NCBI RefSeq assembly: GCF_010389155.1
Contig: NC_057766.1
Location: 33,117,516-33,181,515, forward strand
DNA length: 64,000 nt
DNA from: Erigeron canadensis
Taxonomy: Eukaryota; Streptophyta; Magnoliopsida; Asterales; Asteraceae
Direction of reading: 5' to 3'
Shown: one piece after another, positions 49,763 through 60,445 of the stretch
Layout: each line of letters begins with the position of its first letter
Numbering within the stretch: the stretch's first letter is position 1
Program-made: the position numbers and the translations under genes
Notes under the pieces: generated by a model
The model's input: the letters and a program-made list of their open reading frames with translations, nothing else
Database searches by the model: none
Told to the model about the DNA's origin: nothing

Positions 49763-50669
49763 CTTAATAAACCAAATGACTTTTTTTTTTAATTTTCAGT
49801 TTTTTGAAAAACCACAAATACCACTTTTCTTTATCTACCAATTTAAATATATCTACCTAATGTACCTATAATGATGTTAATGAAATAATTTACAATATAA
49901 GTTCTCCAATCTTTAAAATAAATATACTACCACATTTAACATGAATTAATTTTACATTCACCTCTATCGCCGCCCCCACTACCCTCAACGCCACCTTTGC
50001 CGACACTATTGCCGCCATCTAACGCCACCACCGTCGCCACCACACACAATTGGCTTTTAAATTATAAAGATAGAAAATATTTAACAAAATAAAATGTGTC
50101 CGATTTAAATATAAGTTAAAAAAAGCCTTTCATCTTTTAACTATATAACTTAGAAAGATGTGAAAAAATAAAATATGTAGAATTCAAATGAAAATTAGTT
50201 TGACTTTGATAGATTTAATAACAACCTTCAAAGGACAAACATACAAAGGTAAATATCACATATGGAAATATCATCATAAGTAAAGTGATACATACGAAAT
50301 ACGATCATCCTTACAACTTGTTAGTATACTAAAAAAACTTGAGTGATTTGTATTCAACAACAAAACATCCATGCTCAATAAAAATTAAGCAGAAATCAAA
50401 TTAGCTCAAGTCCATCTTTAAATTAAAATAACCTCTTCATTTAGATTTTTTCATTTATTTATTTTAAGGATGGATTGGTGTAATGCTCATACTTACTCGT
50501 AATTCGTAATTGCTTAAGTTTTTTTTTTTTGTGATATCTTCGCTAATTTGTTAATAAAATTTTGCCCCTTAAAGAAAAATAACGACATATCGAGAAATCC
50601 CAAATACTCACTTAAAACATTCTAGCAGGTCAAAAACAAACACACACTCACATTCCGATAACTTCGCCG
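49763..50669. other. Intergenic upstream of the PPR gene
   Basis: No gene seen. A CCGCC/CCACC-rich patch at 49965-50045 stands out in AT-rich DNA and resembles the patch inside the mini-Helitron at 5700-5760, so it may be a Helitron remnant without recognisable ends. Confidence 0.35.
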
Positions 50670-50702
50670 ATGGTTAGAAGTAGAACACTGCTGCAAGGAT
50701 GA
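50670..50702 (+). promoter_or_regulatory. uORF overlapping the PPR start codon (ATGA)
   Basis: A 10-codon reading frame starts at ATG 50670 and ends in TGA 50700-50702, overlapping the main ATG 50699 in the sequence ATGA. If the transcript begins upstream, ribosomes would terminate right at the PPR start. That this matters for translation is inference. Confidence 0.45.
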
Positions 50703-52690
50703 GCCAAACGTATACATTTTCATTCACCACTATTAAATCCACACCTTATTTCCCATTTAACAGTCGCCAAAACAAACTTTCAGTATCAATAACAGCCACT
50801 AACAATAATAATAATAATAATAACAATAATTCCTCAACAAAAAGACGTATATGGCGAAAAACACCAAACCCCAAATCCTCATTTCCTAACCAACGACGAA
50901 ATCTAGAAGTTGGCCACTTAGATCACAGTGTAGACATGGAAGAATTAATATCATCAATCAACCAAACAACAGATGAACACCAACTGTTTGCGTTAATGTC
51001 TCAATACAAAACCCGACAACTTTCCATACGTTTTATGGCCACATTATTGTCTCGTGAAACAGACTGGCAAAGATCACTTGCTTTACTTGATTGGATTAAC
51101 GAACACGCGTTATACACGCCGTCGGTATACGTATATAATGTAGTTATACGTAATGTACTTAGAGCGAAACAATGGGAGATTGCGTATGGACTGTTTGATG
51201 AAATGCGTCAAAGAGGGTTGTCTCCCGATAGGTTTACGTATTCGAATTTGATTACGATGTTTGGGAAAGAGAGTAAGTTTGATGAAGCATTGTCTTGGTT
51301 ACAAAAGATGGAAGATGATCGCGTGTCTGGTGATCTTGTGTTGTATAGTAATTTGATTGAGTTGTCTAGGAAGTTGTGTGATTATTCTAAGGCGATATCG
51401 ATATTTTCTAGATTGAAAACCTCGGGTGTTTTGCCTGACCTTGTTGCGTATAATACGATGATTAATGTTTTTGGGAAGGCTAATTTGTTTCGTGAAGCGA
51501 GGTTGTTGGTTAAGGAAATGAGAGAGGTTGGTGTTGAGCCGGATACAGTTAGTTATTCTACGTTGTTGAGTATGTATGCTGAGAATGAGAAGTATCTTGA
51601 GGCATTGTCGGTTTTTTCTGAAATGAAGGGAGTGAATTGTTTGCCTGATCTAACAACTTGTAATATTATGATAGATGTGTATGGGCAACTAGATATGGCT
51701 AAAGAAGCCGATCGTTTGTTTTGGAGTATGAGAAAGATGGGGATTGAGCCGAATGTGGTTAGTTATAATACATTGTTGAGAGTGTATGGTGAAGCCGAGC
51801 TTTTTGGAGAGGCGATACATTTGTTTAGATTGATGCAGAGAAAAGATATCGTTCAAAACGTTGTTACTTATAATACAATGATCAAGATTTATGGTAAGAC
51901 TCTTGAGCATGAAAAGGCGAATAATCTTATTCAAGAAATGCAAAGTAGAGGGATAGAGCCAAATGCTATAACGTACTCCACGATTATATCTATCTGGGAT
52001 AAAGCCGGGAAGTTGGATAGAGCTGCGACGCTGTTCCAAAAGTTAAGAAGCTCGGGTGTGGAAATTGATCAGGTTCTTTACCAGACTATGATTGTGGCTT
52101 ATGAAAGAGCGGGTTTAGTTGGGCATGCCAAACGCTTACTTCATGAACTTAAGACACCCGATAACATTCCAAGAGCCACTGCAATTACAATTCTTGCTGG
52201 AGCGGGTCGTGTGGAAGAAGCCACATGGGTTTTTCGTCAGGCGTATAATAGTGGAGAGATTAAGGATATATCGGTATACGCTTGTATGATTGATCTATTT
52301 TCAAGAAACCGAAAGCATTCTAGTGTCATTGAGGTGTTTGATAAGATGAGGAAAGCAGGGTACTTTCCTGACTCTAATGTGATAGGTCTTGTTCTAAATG
52401 CATATGGGAAGTTGCGGGAATTTGAGAAGGCGAATGTTGTGTATATGGAAATGCAGGATGAAGGGTGTGTTTTCCCTGATGAAGTTCACTTTCAAATGCT
52501 AAGCCTTTATGGTGCAAAACGAGATTTTGAGATGGTCGAGTCGTTATTCGAAAGATTAGACTGTGATACCAATATTAACAAGAAGGAGTTGCATCTTGTT
52601 GTTGCTAGCATCTACGAAAGGGCGAATAGATTGAACGATGCATCTCGAATTGTTAATAGAATGAAAGACATTGGTCTACTAAGATCTTAG
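50699..52690 (+). CDS. EMB3140: Chloroplast PPR protein of the EMB3140/PDM3 type
   Basis: Intronless, 663 aa. PPR proteins bind organellar RNA through tandem 35-residue helix pairs. This one matches the At5g39980 family, whose loss gives pale, embryo-defective plants. The N-terminus is Ser/Thr-rich like a plastid transit peptide and includes ten Asn from an AAT/AAC repeat (about residues 35-44). Then comes HLDHSVDMEELISSINQT and a long series of P-type repeats from about residue 105 to 650, e.g. VVTYNTMIKIYGKTLEHEKA, NAITYSTIISIWDKAGKLDR and DLVAYNTMINVFGKANLFRE. No C-terminal E/DYW editing domain or SMR domain is present. The length is close to the Arabidopsis protein. A tiny uORF overlaps the start. 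Intact. Confidence 0.93.
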   Translation: MSQTYTFSFTTIKSTPYFPFNSRQNKLSVSITATNNNNNNNNNNSSTKRRIWRKTPNPKSSFPNQRRNLEVGHLDHSVDMEELISSINQTTDEHQLFALMSQYKTRQLSIRFMATLLSRETDWQRSLALLDWINEHALYTPSVYVYNVVIRNVLRAKQWEIAYGLFDEMRQRGLSPDRFTYSNLITMFGKESKFDEALSWLQKMEDDRVSGDLVLYSNLIELSRKLCDYSKAISIFSRLKTSGVLPDLVAYNTMINVFGKANLFREARLLVKEMREVGVEPDTVSYSTLLSMYAENEKYLEALSVFSEMKGVNCLPDLTTCNIMIDVYGQLDMAKEADRLFWSMRKMGIEPNVVSYNTLLRVYGEAELFGEAIHLFRLMQRKDIVQNVVTYNTMIKIYGKTLEHEKANNLIQEMQSRGIEPNAITYSTIISIWDKAGKLDRAATLFQKLRSSGVEIDQVLYQTMIVAYERAGLVGHAKRLLHELKTPDNIPRATAITILAGAGRVEEATWVFRQAYNSGEIKDISVYACMIDLFSRNRKHSSVIEVFDKMRKAGYFPDSNVIGLVLNAYGKLREFEKANVVYMEMQDEGCVFPDEVHFQMLSLYGAKRDFEMVESLFERLDCDTNINKKELHLVVASIYERANRLNDASRIVNRMKDIGLLRS

Positions 52691-52783
52691 TATGTGAAAA
52701 ATGCAGCATCTGGTATGAAGGTTTTGCAATTTATTCACAGTGTACTATTCTAATTGTATTCAAATTTCATAGGTTGCTATACT

Positions 52784-52863
52784 TGCTAATATTCATGTGA
52801 TTTCCTCAACAGATATGAACATATGCTAATATTCTTGTGATTTCCTCAACAGATATGAACGTA
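52784..52863. repeat. 40-bp tandem duplication after the PPR gene
   Basis: The unit TGCTAATATTCATGTGATTT... is repeated with one or two mismatches (52784-52823 and 52824-52863), about 95 bp after the PPR stop, so probably in its 3' UTR. Confidence 0.85.
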
Positions 52864-54050
52864 TGGTAATACTTTTTAACAATTATGTATATATATTGGT
52901 ACTTAAATATCAACATAAATCTTCTTACTAAGATTTATCTAGTTACAGCTTACAAATTACCAGAACAATCACATTATTCTTACCATACTTTCAAAAACAA
53001 ACAATTACAGCCTTTATTTTCTGAACCAACAAATGAAACTGTTCATTTATGGAACTTATATCACTCTGAGCATGTTTAGGTTATTACCAAACCTTTATTC
53101 AATACTTAGTATAATGCTTTCCTTCTAATGAACTTGAATTGTGGGATGAAATTGTGGAAGCCAGTGACCCTGAGAATGTCTCCTCCCTGGTACCAAAAAA
53201 GATCCAAGTAGGCCAAGACAATGAGCTCATGGTTCTTTCAGACTTCAACGTCTGCAAGATCAACAAGTTGAAGAGGTGAAGTATTATCCGAGTTCGATAC
53301 TGACTTAATCTAGTCGTGTGGGATGAAATCAAAGTAAGCCATGTTTGACATGATGCTATAAGAAACCTCAGAAGAAATATATATCATACAAGCTAGAGGT
53401 AAATTACTGCTGTTATCTGGGGTCGGAATGTACTGAGCTATGGCTACATTCACAGACTCACAGTGACATAAAGGTACTTGGTATGAACACAAACCCGGGT
53501 TATAATCCCATCCCAATTCCATTCACAACTTTGATCAGTGATAAATCGGGCCAGGTCAGGGTCAGGTTTTTGAAGCTTTGACATATGTACATGCTCTGAT
53601 ATCCTGGTCAGTGATTTAGAGGCTCAAGGATCCGGTATCAACATCAAGGGCAAGTCGTTTCCGGTTTAATGTGAGGAAACCTGATGGCCCAAACTAGACC
53701 TGAAGTGAAAATGGTTCCACAACATAGGACTTGTTGACAATAGATATGAGCACAAAGCCACAAAGCTTTTGAGTGTACATGCTTTGTAAGGGATCTTCAC
53801 AAAGTATGGTTTTTTGGGCAGGTGTAGTCGCTAACTGGGAAAATGGGTCGTAGGGACGGGTTTGGAATTTCTGACTTTCTATTGAATAAAATTGAATTAA
53901 TCATCACTAAGTAGAGAAATTATTTGATTCTTAATCAGAAAAAAGTTCAATTGACTGCTCATTCTTTGACGATAACCCTTTTTACATTGGTACATGTGAA
54001 GACACAAAGTTAGGTGTCTCATAACAATTTAGAATCGACGAATATTACAA
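52864..54050. other. Intergenic, no supported gene
   Basis: Several short frames exist on the minus strand (53099-53522) but none shows a known family, start context or splice pattern. Confidence 0.35.
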
Positions 54051-54300
54051 TTAGTTGGCGAATACAACCTGCCTTTGAAGACTAATCAAGGAGTAGTAAG
54101 CTCCAGTAGGCCCTTTCGCTAACAACGAATCATGGTTCCCTTTCCCGACAAGTTTACGCTTCTCCAAAACTGCAATTGTGTCACAACTTTGTATGGTACT
54201 CAACCATTGGGCTACTATCACGTTAGACTGCCCAACCATCACCGCTCAAATGCATCTTTTCACTCCTTTTGCTGATTGAACTGTCCAGCACACTAGTTAA
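54051..54300 (-). pseudogene. ABCB (MDR-type) transporter C-terminal relic
   Basis: Minus-strand frames read LDSS, then SEK, then after a shift FER, then after another shift MVGQSNVIVAQWLSTIQSCD and AKGPTGAYYSLISLQRQ before a stop. This is the end of the second nucleotide-binding domain of a plant ABCB transporter. The H-loop histidine context (normally AHRLST) reads AQWLST, so the key His is lost. At least two frameshifts lie near 54243-54270, and nothing recognisable remains upstream. It is a short decayed fragment, not a gene. Confidence 0.75.
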
Positions 54301-55393
54301 CAAAATCTATGGAATTTTAACATAGCAAGAGTAAAGCGATGCGTTGTTTGACCTGATTCATAAAGCTTCGAAATCAGTACATCTCACCACTCACATCATT
54401 GCACTTGTTGAATTTCGACAAACCTTGATGTCAAAGACCTCCGCATGCACCTCCAAGCCTCTTTTTTTGTTTTTGGAACTGCAACTTTCAAACTAGCATA
54501 ATATATACGAGTACAAGAGAAAATTAAAACGTAAAATTATACCAATCATTCCATAACATATTTCTATATGTAGAGCAATTTCTTATCCATAAGTAAGATA
54601 ATGATTGAATGTCTTGAAATACCTTCACCTCCAAGCCTCTAGTGACACGGTTTGTTTTGTTTCTTTCAAATTTAGATGACAAAACGCAACAATATTAATA
54701 AGCACCTTTTTTAACATATAGACTAAGGGTCTCTTTCCAAGTCATTAATCGTGAGAGTATTAAGTGGTATGTATTAAGTAAAAGATATGTAATTGACGGT
54801 TATTTTCGTTTATTTAGTAAAAACGAAACACGAAATTTGACTTAAGTATAAAGTTCTTAACTATTAAGTTTATTTAGTAAAAAGTAAACGGAAGAGTCTT
54901 GTCGATTTATAAGTTTTTCGTCTTTCCTGAAACTGAAATAGAGTGAGTGACTACCTCCCATCATTGTCTTTTTTTATAGAATAGGAAGTGATCTTGATAC
55001 TATAGATCTTGATCAACTTATCTAATTTTTAAGAGATATTGATCATAGGCTGTTAGAGGTATTCGGAGAGAAAAAACATTCCTAAAGATCAAATTCAAGA
55101 CCTTAAGTTGAATCGATAATGCAAATTTGTAATACTCGGTATATGGTAAATTTTTCAAAATCTATAACACCAAATATCAATTTTTTCAAAGTAACTTCTT
55201 TTGCTTTTGAAATGACCAAAAAACCCTTATTGTTTTGAGCTCTTTTTTCTATTTATTTAGGAGCTCTTAGGGCTGTGTTTAAGGTGCATAAATTATTTGT
55301 ACATTTACCATGAAAATCAGGGGCGAGCTTTTAATATAGAAAGTACAAGTTGTTTAATGCACGTTAAATACAACCCGTATTTAACATTTCCCA
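54301..55393. other. Intergenic, no gene seen
   Basis: AT-rich DNA between the ABCB relic and the SINE. No repeat or coding signal was recognised. Confidence 0.4.
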
Positions 55394-55630
55394 TTTTTTA
55401 TCAGAAAACCAACTGGGTTGGATCAGTGGTTGGAACCCTTGCTTTTGGAGACAAAGGTCAAGGGTTCGATCCTCATGCCCAGCAAGGCTGGAGAGCCTTT
55501 TCTACCTATGGTAGAACATGGAAGCAGCCTCTCTACCTTTGGTAAGGGTAAGGCTGTCTACATCTCAACCTCCCCAACCCAAAACCCGTGGAAAACGGCA
55601 TTGGGAGTTCCTTACTTATTTTTTTTTATC
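55394..55630 (+). mobile_element. tRNA-derived SINE, copy 3
   Basis: The best preserved head: box A TGGATCAGTGG and box B GGTTCGATCC, spaced as in a tRNA gene, then CTGGAGAGCCTTTTCTACC and a T-rich end TTATTTTTTTTTATC. A short repeat TTTTTTATC brackets it (55394-55402 and 55622-55630); being T-rich, it is weaker evidence than the duplication at copy 1. It ends 75 bp before the TMEM234-like start codon, so it forms the proximal promoter or leader of that gene. Confidence 0.8.
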
Positions 55631-55704
55631 GCAGGTCTTTTTTGTCAATACTTATATACATTTGACCCGTTGACCACTATGAACTGACACAGAGCAAACC
55701 CAGA

Positions 55705-56097
55705 ATGGTGATCGGAGACGTCGAAAAGATGGTGGCAGTGGGCCTAATTTGGGGCGCCACAAACGCCCTAATGCGTCAAGGCGCCCTTATCTCTGACCAA
55801 AAATCATCCCCATTAAAAACCCACAAAAACCCAATTCTTAAAACCCTAATTGAATGGTTCAATCTTATATTAGTATGGCAATACTCTGTTCCTTTTATTA
55901 TTAACTTATCAGCTTCTGCTACTTTTTTCGCCATTTTGAACGACACCCCGATATCTCTTGCTGTTCCGGTTACAAATGCGACAACCTTTGCTGCCACTGC
56001 TGTCTTTGGGATGTTTCTTGGTGAAGAAACACATGTTGGGTTTACTTTGTTTGGTACTTTACTTATTGTTGTTGGTGTTTATGTTTGTGTTGTTTGA
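55705..56097 (+). CDS. TMEM234: TMEM234-like small membrane protein
   Basis: A single exon of 130 aa. TMEM234 proteins are small multi-span proteins related to the EamA/DMT transporter fold; their substrate is not established. The frame shows the family blocks: VGLIWGATNALMRQGA (about 12-27), a central span WQYSVPFIINLSASATFFAI (58-77), then SLAVPVTNATTFAATAVFG (83-101) and a final span FTLFGTLLIVVGVYVCVV ending the protein. Four hydrophobic segments are visible. The length suits the plant members and no intron is needed. Start: the ATG at 55705 gives MVIGDVEKMVAVGLIWG, with the second Met at residue 9 as an alternative. A SINE ends 75 bp upstream and may supply part of the leader. Confidence 0.88.
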   Translation: MVIGDVEKMVAVGLIWGATNALMRQGALISDQKSSPLKTHKNPILKTLIEWFNLILVWQYSVPFIINLSASATFFAILNDTPISLAVPVTNATTFAATAVFGMFLGEETHVGFTLFGTLLIVVGVYVCVV

Positions 56098-58880
56098 TTT
56101 TATGTATCAGTTTCAAAATAAAGTTTGTATCTTGATTGGTTTTACCGTTTTTTATTTTTGCACGTTATGAATTTGATGAAATGCCCGTAAGTTTGTTTGT
56201 GTTTCTTACTCATTTGATAGCTGAATCTTGAAATGTTTTGAGTTTTTCGCGAGTTAGTATTGTGGCTTAAAGTATTGGTTTGGTATTTGTCCATTAAAAG
56301 TGTTTGAAATCTGTGCAGTAGTTGTAGATCATATTGTTACTTCCTAACCGTTAGAGCTGACCATGTTGAGTAGACAGTAGACACATTAAGTTGCCTGTAA
56401 GTCTGTAACTAGGAAATGTCTGCCAGTTGGCCGAGGTGGGAATGACACAATCAATGTACCATCTAAACAATGTTAACAAGATGGATTATAACTTTATTGA
56501 AGTAATTAAAGAACGATTCAACATGAAGGCTATTGGTCCTTTGACCGTGTTCACTTACACAACTTCAGTAGGATGCAACTATGCAAGTGAATGGTGTAGT
56601 TATAAAAATTGGCAGTTGGGTCAAACCATAATTGGAACTCAGGTACCTAGACACCATGTAAGGCTCTCGTGTTGAGCTCCCTAAGAATTCAAAGGCAATC
56701 TTATCATGTTTAGCACACGTAGATGACATGGCATAAGGGGCCTCCATGACATTGATAGCTATGTTCATAGCATTGGGAGGATTGCCGTGCTGGTAGATCT
56801 GGATTAGCAACGGCTTTTTTCAATGATAAGAGTTCATGCATTGGTAAAGCACTTTTGAGCTTATAAAAGAAGCACATCAGGAGGCACCAGATTGGCCATG
56901 ACTACTATACTTCTCAACCATTGGCAGTGGACTTTGGTGGTGGCAGTGACTGCATACATTTTGCCACCCCTTTTTTATGACTACATAAAAATATTAATTT
57001 TTGCTGACACAAAATGATGGGGCGGTAATATAGCTGTATAGAGGTTATATAGTTTGGATTTTAGAGTATTTTGTAGATGGAACCGAAATATGACTGTTCT
57101 AGTGATGGATAAATGATTTTGCATTGTGGGTTATTAGTTACAACCGACAAGTAACAATGGCAGAAGTTTTGCCTTTTTGGGTTATAGAAAGATCTGTAAA
57201 AGACTTTAACTATAATATGGATTGTTCTTTTGGCAATGACATGTGCTCATGATACCTTTATCTTGCTTTGCTTTTGGCCAGTAAAATCTGTAAGTCTTGT
57301 TGCTAATTGTGTATCTGGTTTATCGTTGTCATTTCTGTTTTTATGGAGTTCGTACGTGCTACATTGGAATCAAGACATATTAGGTTTTGTTATAATATTA
57401 GACCAGAGAAGTCTGATATTGGGAGCAGCCGGTAATCTGGTTTCGATGTAAAAAGGTAGTAAGATGATTATCAGTAATTTGTTTAAAGCTATACCATAAG
57501 CTAAAGACCATAAGCGAAAGACCTTCAATTTTGGGCTTATATTGTAGGTACTAGTCTAATCTTATAAAGATGATTATCAGTAATGGGCTCATCATATTCC
57601 ACTCAGTTTTGGAAATTTATATTCCCATAATGGGCTTCAGAGGCTATTAGAGTTAGCGCACCACAAAAAGCATAAAAAATCACATATGACAATCCCTTTT
57701 AATCTAGACTTTAAGAGTATGCTTGTTGATTGGAATAGAAAGTTGGAATTCAGAGACAGAGACTTGTTTTTTTTTCTTTAACACTATAAGTTTTTAATTA
57801 AGTTTTTAACTTATTTTTAACTGTCTGACTCTCAAGTTCGGATATATTAAAAGGATGCAAGTATTTCAGTATTTGTTAAAGACTATAAAAAAGCCCTCAA
57901 AATTGATCTCGCTTGGAGCCTCCAAAAACCTTAAGCCGACCTTGTATCATATTGGCTCACAAATGAAAATTGGAAGTCATAGATTCAAAATTCGCCAAAT
58001 ACAAATGAAGAAATTATATCTTGTGATCCATGACTTACAAATATGATTTTTGTGCAGTGTGCGTTCTGGGTACTAAGACAATACATGATATCAGATATTT
58101 TCATTTTTTATTCTTTATCCTTGTGTTGACTATTAGTTTAATCTAATTTGTAACCACGTTACTATTTTAGGAAACTTCGAGCTCACCTAAGCTTAGATTG
58201 AAACGCGGGACGCTTAGATTGAAATTAATATATATTCAGAAATTTATTGTGGGTAAGTTTATCCGATGTACTGTAGATCAATTACATTTAGAGAAGAACG
58301 ATTAAGGACCAGTCAAATTAGTTCGAGTTGACACGGAGACCATCTCCAATTTGGCCGAATCTTGATCAGCATGAACATTTAAGCTGAAATATACGACACA
58401 TTAAATTAAAGTACTAATGTAGATATACATTGTAATATTGTACTCGTATTATATATGAACTGTTTAGATTTACTAACGGTTCCCAACTAGTGTGAAGTAT
58501 CAAAGTTGTTTCACGTTACCAAATATATTTAGAGGGTGTTTATGCGTGATTTATCATTAGGTTTGAAGGGAATTGAAACTAATGACGGGTATATATAGGC
58601 CGGGCTCTAGAGAAGGATCCAAAAGCTGGTCCCCAAGATCTGACGTCATTACGTCAATGGTCAGGAAGCCGTTATTCGATCATAACAACGAATTCCAAGC
58701 GCGAAGTTTCAGCAATATCGGTTCACATATGCGTCCTAATTAGTTGTACAAATGTACTTTGACTTTTCCTGCATCCTTATATGCGACTGACAAGTCTGGA
58801 CCCGCGCCTGGGTTGTTAGGCTACGGATTTTGGCTTAGGTGTGTGTCATGATGTTAGCTATAAATTAATGTTGTTGAATT
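56098..58880. other. Intergenic, no supported gene
   Basis: Mixed DNA with several short frames (56427-56810, 57230-57451, 57855-58046) on both strands, none with a family signature. The segment 58580-58860 has a higher GC content and merges into the LTR remnant. Confidence 0.35.
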
Positions 58881-59112
58881 GTATTTATCCAAGTATAGAA
58901 GGGGTGTTAGTGAAAATTAGTTTGTAGTATATATGCCCCTTCCATCTCCTTTGTAATTCTCCCCCCCCCCCCCCCCCCCCCCCAACCATTTCTATACATA
59001 TGACATATTGATTTATCTATCAAATCTACCTTTTATCCTTTAATTCCTACACAATTCATGATGAAAAACATAACGAAAACATAAATCTAACTATTACATT
59101 TGGTACCAGAGT
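58881..59112 (+). mobile_element. LTR retrotransposon remnant: LTR end and primer-binding site
   Basis: The sequence CTATTACATTTGGTACCAGAG (59091-59111) is an LTR terminus (ACA) followed by TGGTACCAGAG, a one-base variant of the initiator-Met tRNA binding site TGGTATCAGAG used by Copia elements. The upstream part would be the U3/R/U5 of the 5' LTR; its left end is not defined. No gag or pol follows, so only the left end survives. Confidence 0.55.
58961..58983. repeat. Run of 23 C inside the LTR remnant
   Basis: An uninterrupted C tract. It is one of several such long C runs in the window (also 6525, 28862 and a shorter one at 60298). Confidence 0.8.
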
Positions 59113-60252
59113 CCAAGGCGCAAAATCCGGACCTTTTTCCTTCGTTTTTGCAATTTTTCGTAAATTCTTTTGTAATACCGGTTTTCCTACCGGTAATAGT
59201 CATTAGGCTCTAGCCGCATGCAGGCTTAAGTATGGGTTAAGGGATGATACATATAATCATCATGAACATATAAAATAAATTTAAGAAAAACCTTTTTTAT
59301 GTTCATCAATCTTTTGAAGGCCTGAAGTAATAAACATCTATGTGGCAAAAAGTGGAGTACTAAATGAGCAAGTATCCTAAACAAATTAGTTAATGCATGG
59401 AAAAACCTAAGGCAACTAATGTGTTAACTAAATGGGAAATACGAGTAGTTAAGATATAGAATTCAAGGACAATGCAAACAATTACTCGTATTGTAATGAT
59501 ATAGCAATATGAATTGATTTTAAGAAATAATACGCTTTGATCTTTTTCAAATCACCATCGTCAAAGCTAATTCTTTTATTTTCTATTTTTTTTAATTATT
59601 AAGTTAAAAACTAAGACAAATTTCAACAAATATTTTTATATTTACAAAGTTAAACATTTCACAAACATTTAAAACCATATTAAATATCAAAAATAACAAT
59701 AATATGTTAAAAAAACAAAAAAAAAAAACTAACATTTTAAGCCATTTTAATAAATAATATAAAAGTCCAAGGGTTAATGTGTAAAATTGGAACCCTTTTG
59801 TATGGCCTTTTTGTTGTCTGCTACTTGTCTTCTCCACACACACATGCAAAACGCACAAACATACATGTATATAATAGAAGCTTTGTTAGCCTAGAAGGTC
59901 TTCTTTAGGCGTCTAGTAGAAGAAATGACTGACTTCACGACGATCGATTAAGTAAAACGGTTCTGCAAAGTTTGTTTGTTCATATAGGCAGTGTGGCTGC
60001 GGCTGGATTGAATCCTATGCCCTCAAGTTTTTCAAGTCTGGATTCACGGATAAGCCTTCAGCTAAGAGAAGGAGAAATGCTATAAGTCAAAGTAAACTTC
60101 ATTCATCATTACGTTTGTTCAAAACCTCTGCTTTAGGCCTTTTCAAGTCAAGTCCGCCATAACATAAGAAAGTTGTGGAGTGCATAAGCCCCTTTAGAAA
60201 TAGGGGCTACTTTCTTTGGTAGTCATTGATATAAAGAAGACGAAGGATAGAA
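59113..60252. other. Intergenic, no gene seen
   Basis: AT-rich DNA. The 84-codon frame on the minus strand (59604-59858) is Phe/Leu/Val-rich low complexity and is not supported. Confidence 0.4.
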
Positions 60253-60445
60253 GAAAAAAAAAAAAGACAAAATAAGTTGAGAGTTGTTGTGTGTGGTCCC
60301 CCCCCCCCCCCTCTTTTTTTTCCCCTTTCTTGTTTACTTGTAATGTTCGAAAAGAAAAAAAGACAAAATAAGTTGAGAGTTGTTGTGTGTGCCCCCCCCG
60401 CCCTCTTTTTTTTTCCCCTTCTTATTTACTTGTAATGTTCGAAAA
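60253..60445. repeat. ~95-bp tandem duplication with C and T runs
   Basis: Two copies (60253-60353 and 60354-60445) of A-run, GACAAAATAAGTTGAGAGTT, GTTGTGTGTG, C-run, T-run, CCCCTT and TTTACTTGTAATGTTCGAAA. They differ mainly in homopolymer length. Confidence 0.85.

Noticed and set aside
53099..53522. Minus-strand frames upstream of the ABCB relic
   Set aside because: Two short overlapping frames without start context, splice logic or recognisable family; not supported as a gene.
55415..55480. tRNA gene
   Set aside because: Box A and box B fit a tRNA, but the arms do not fold into a cloverleaf and the sequence continues into a repeated body; it is a SINE head.
56427..56810. Opposed short frames at 56.4-56.8 kb
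   Set aside because: Frames on both strands overlap and neither resembles a known protein; possibly an old repeat, but no ends were found.
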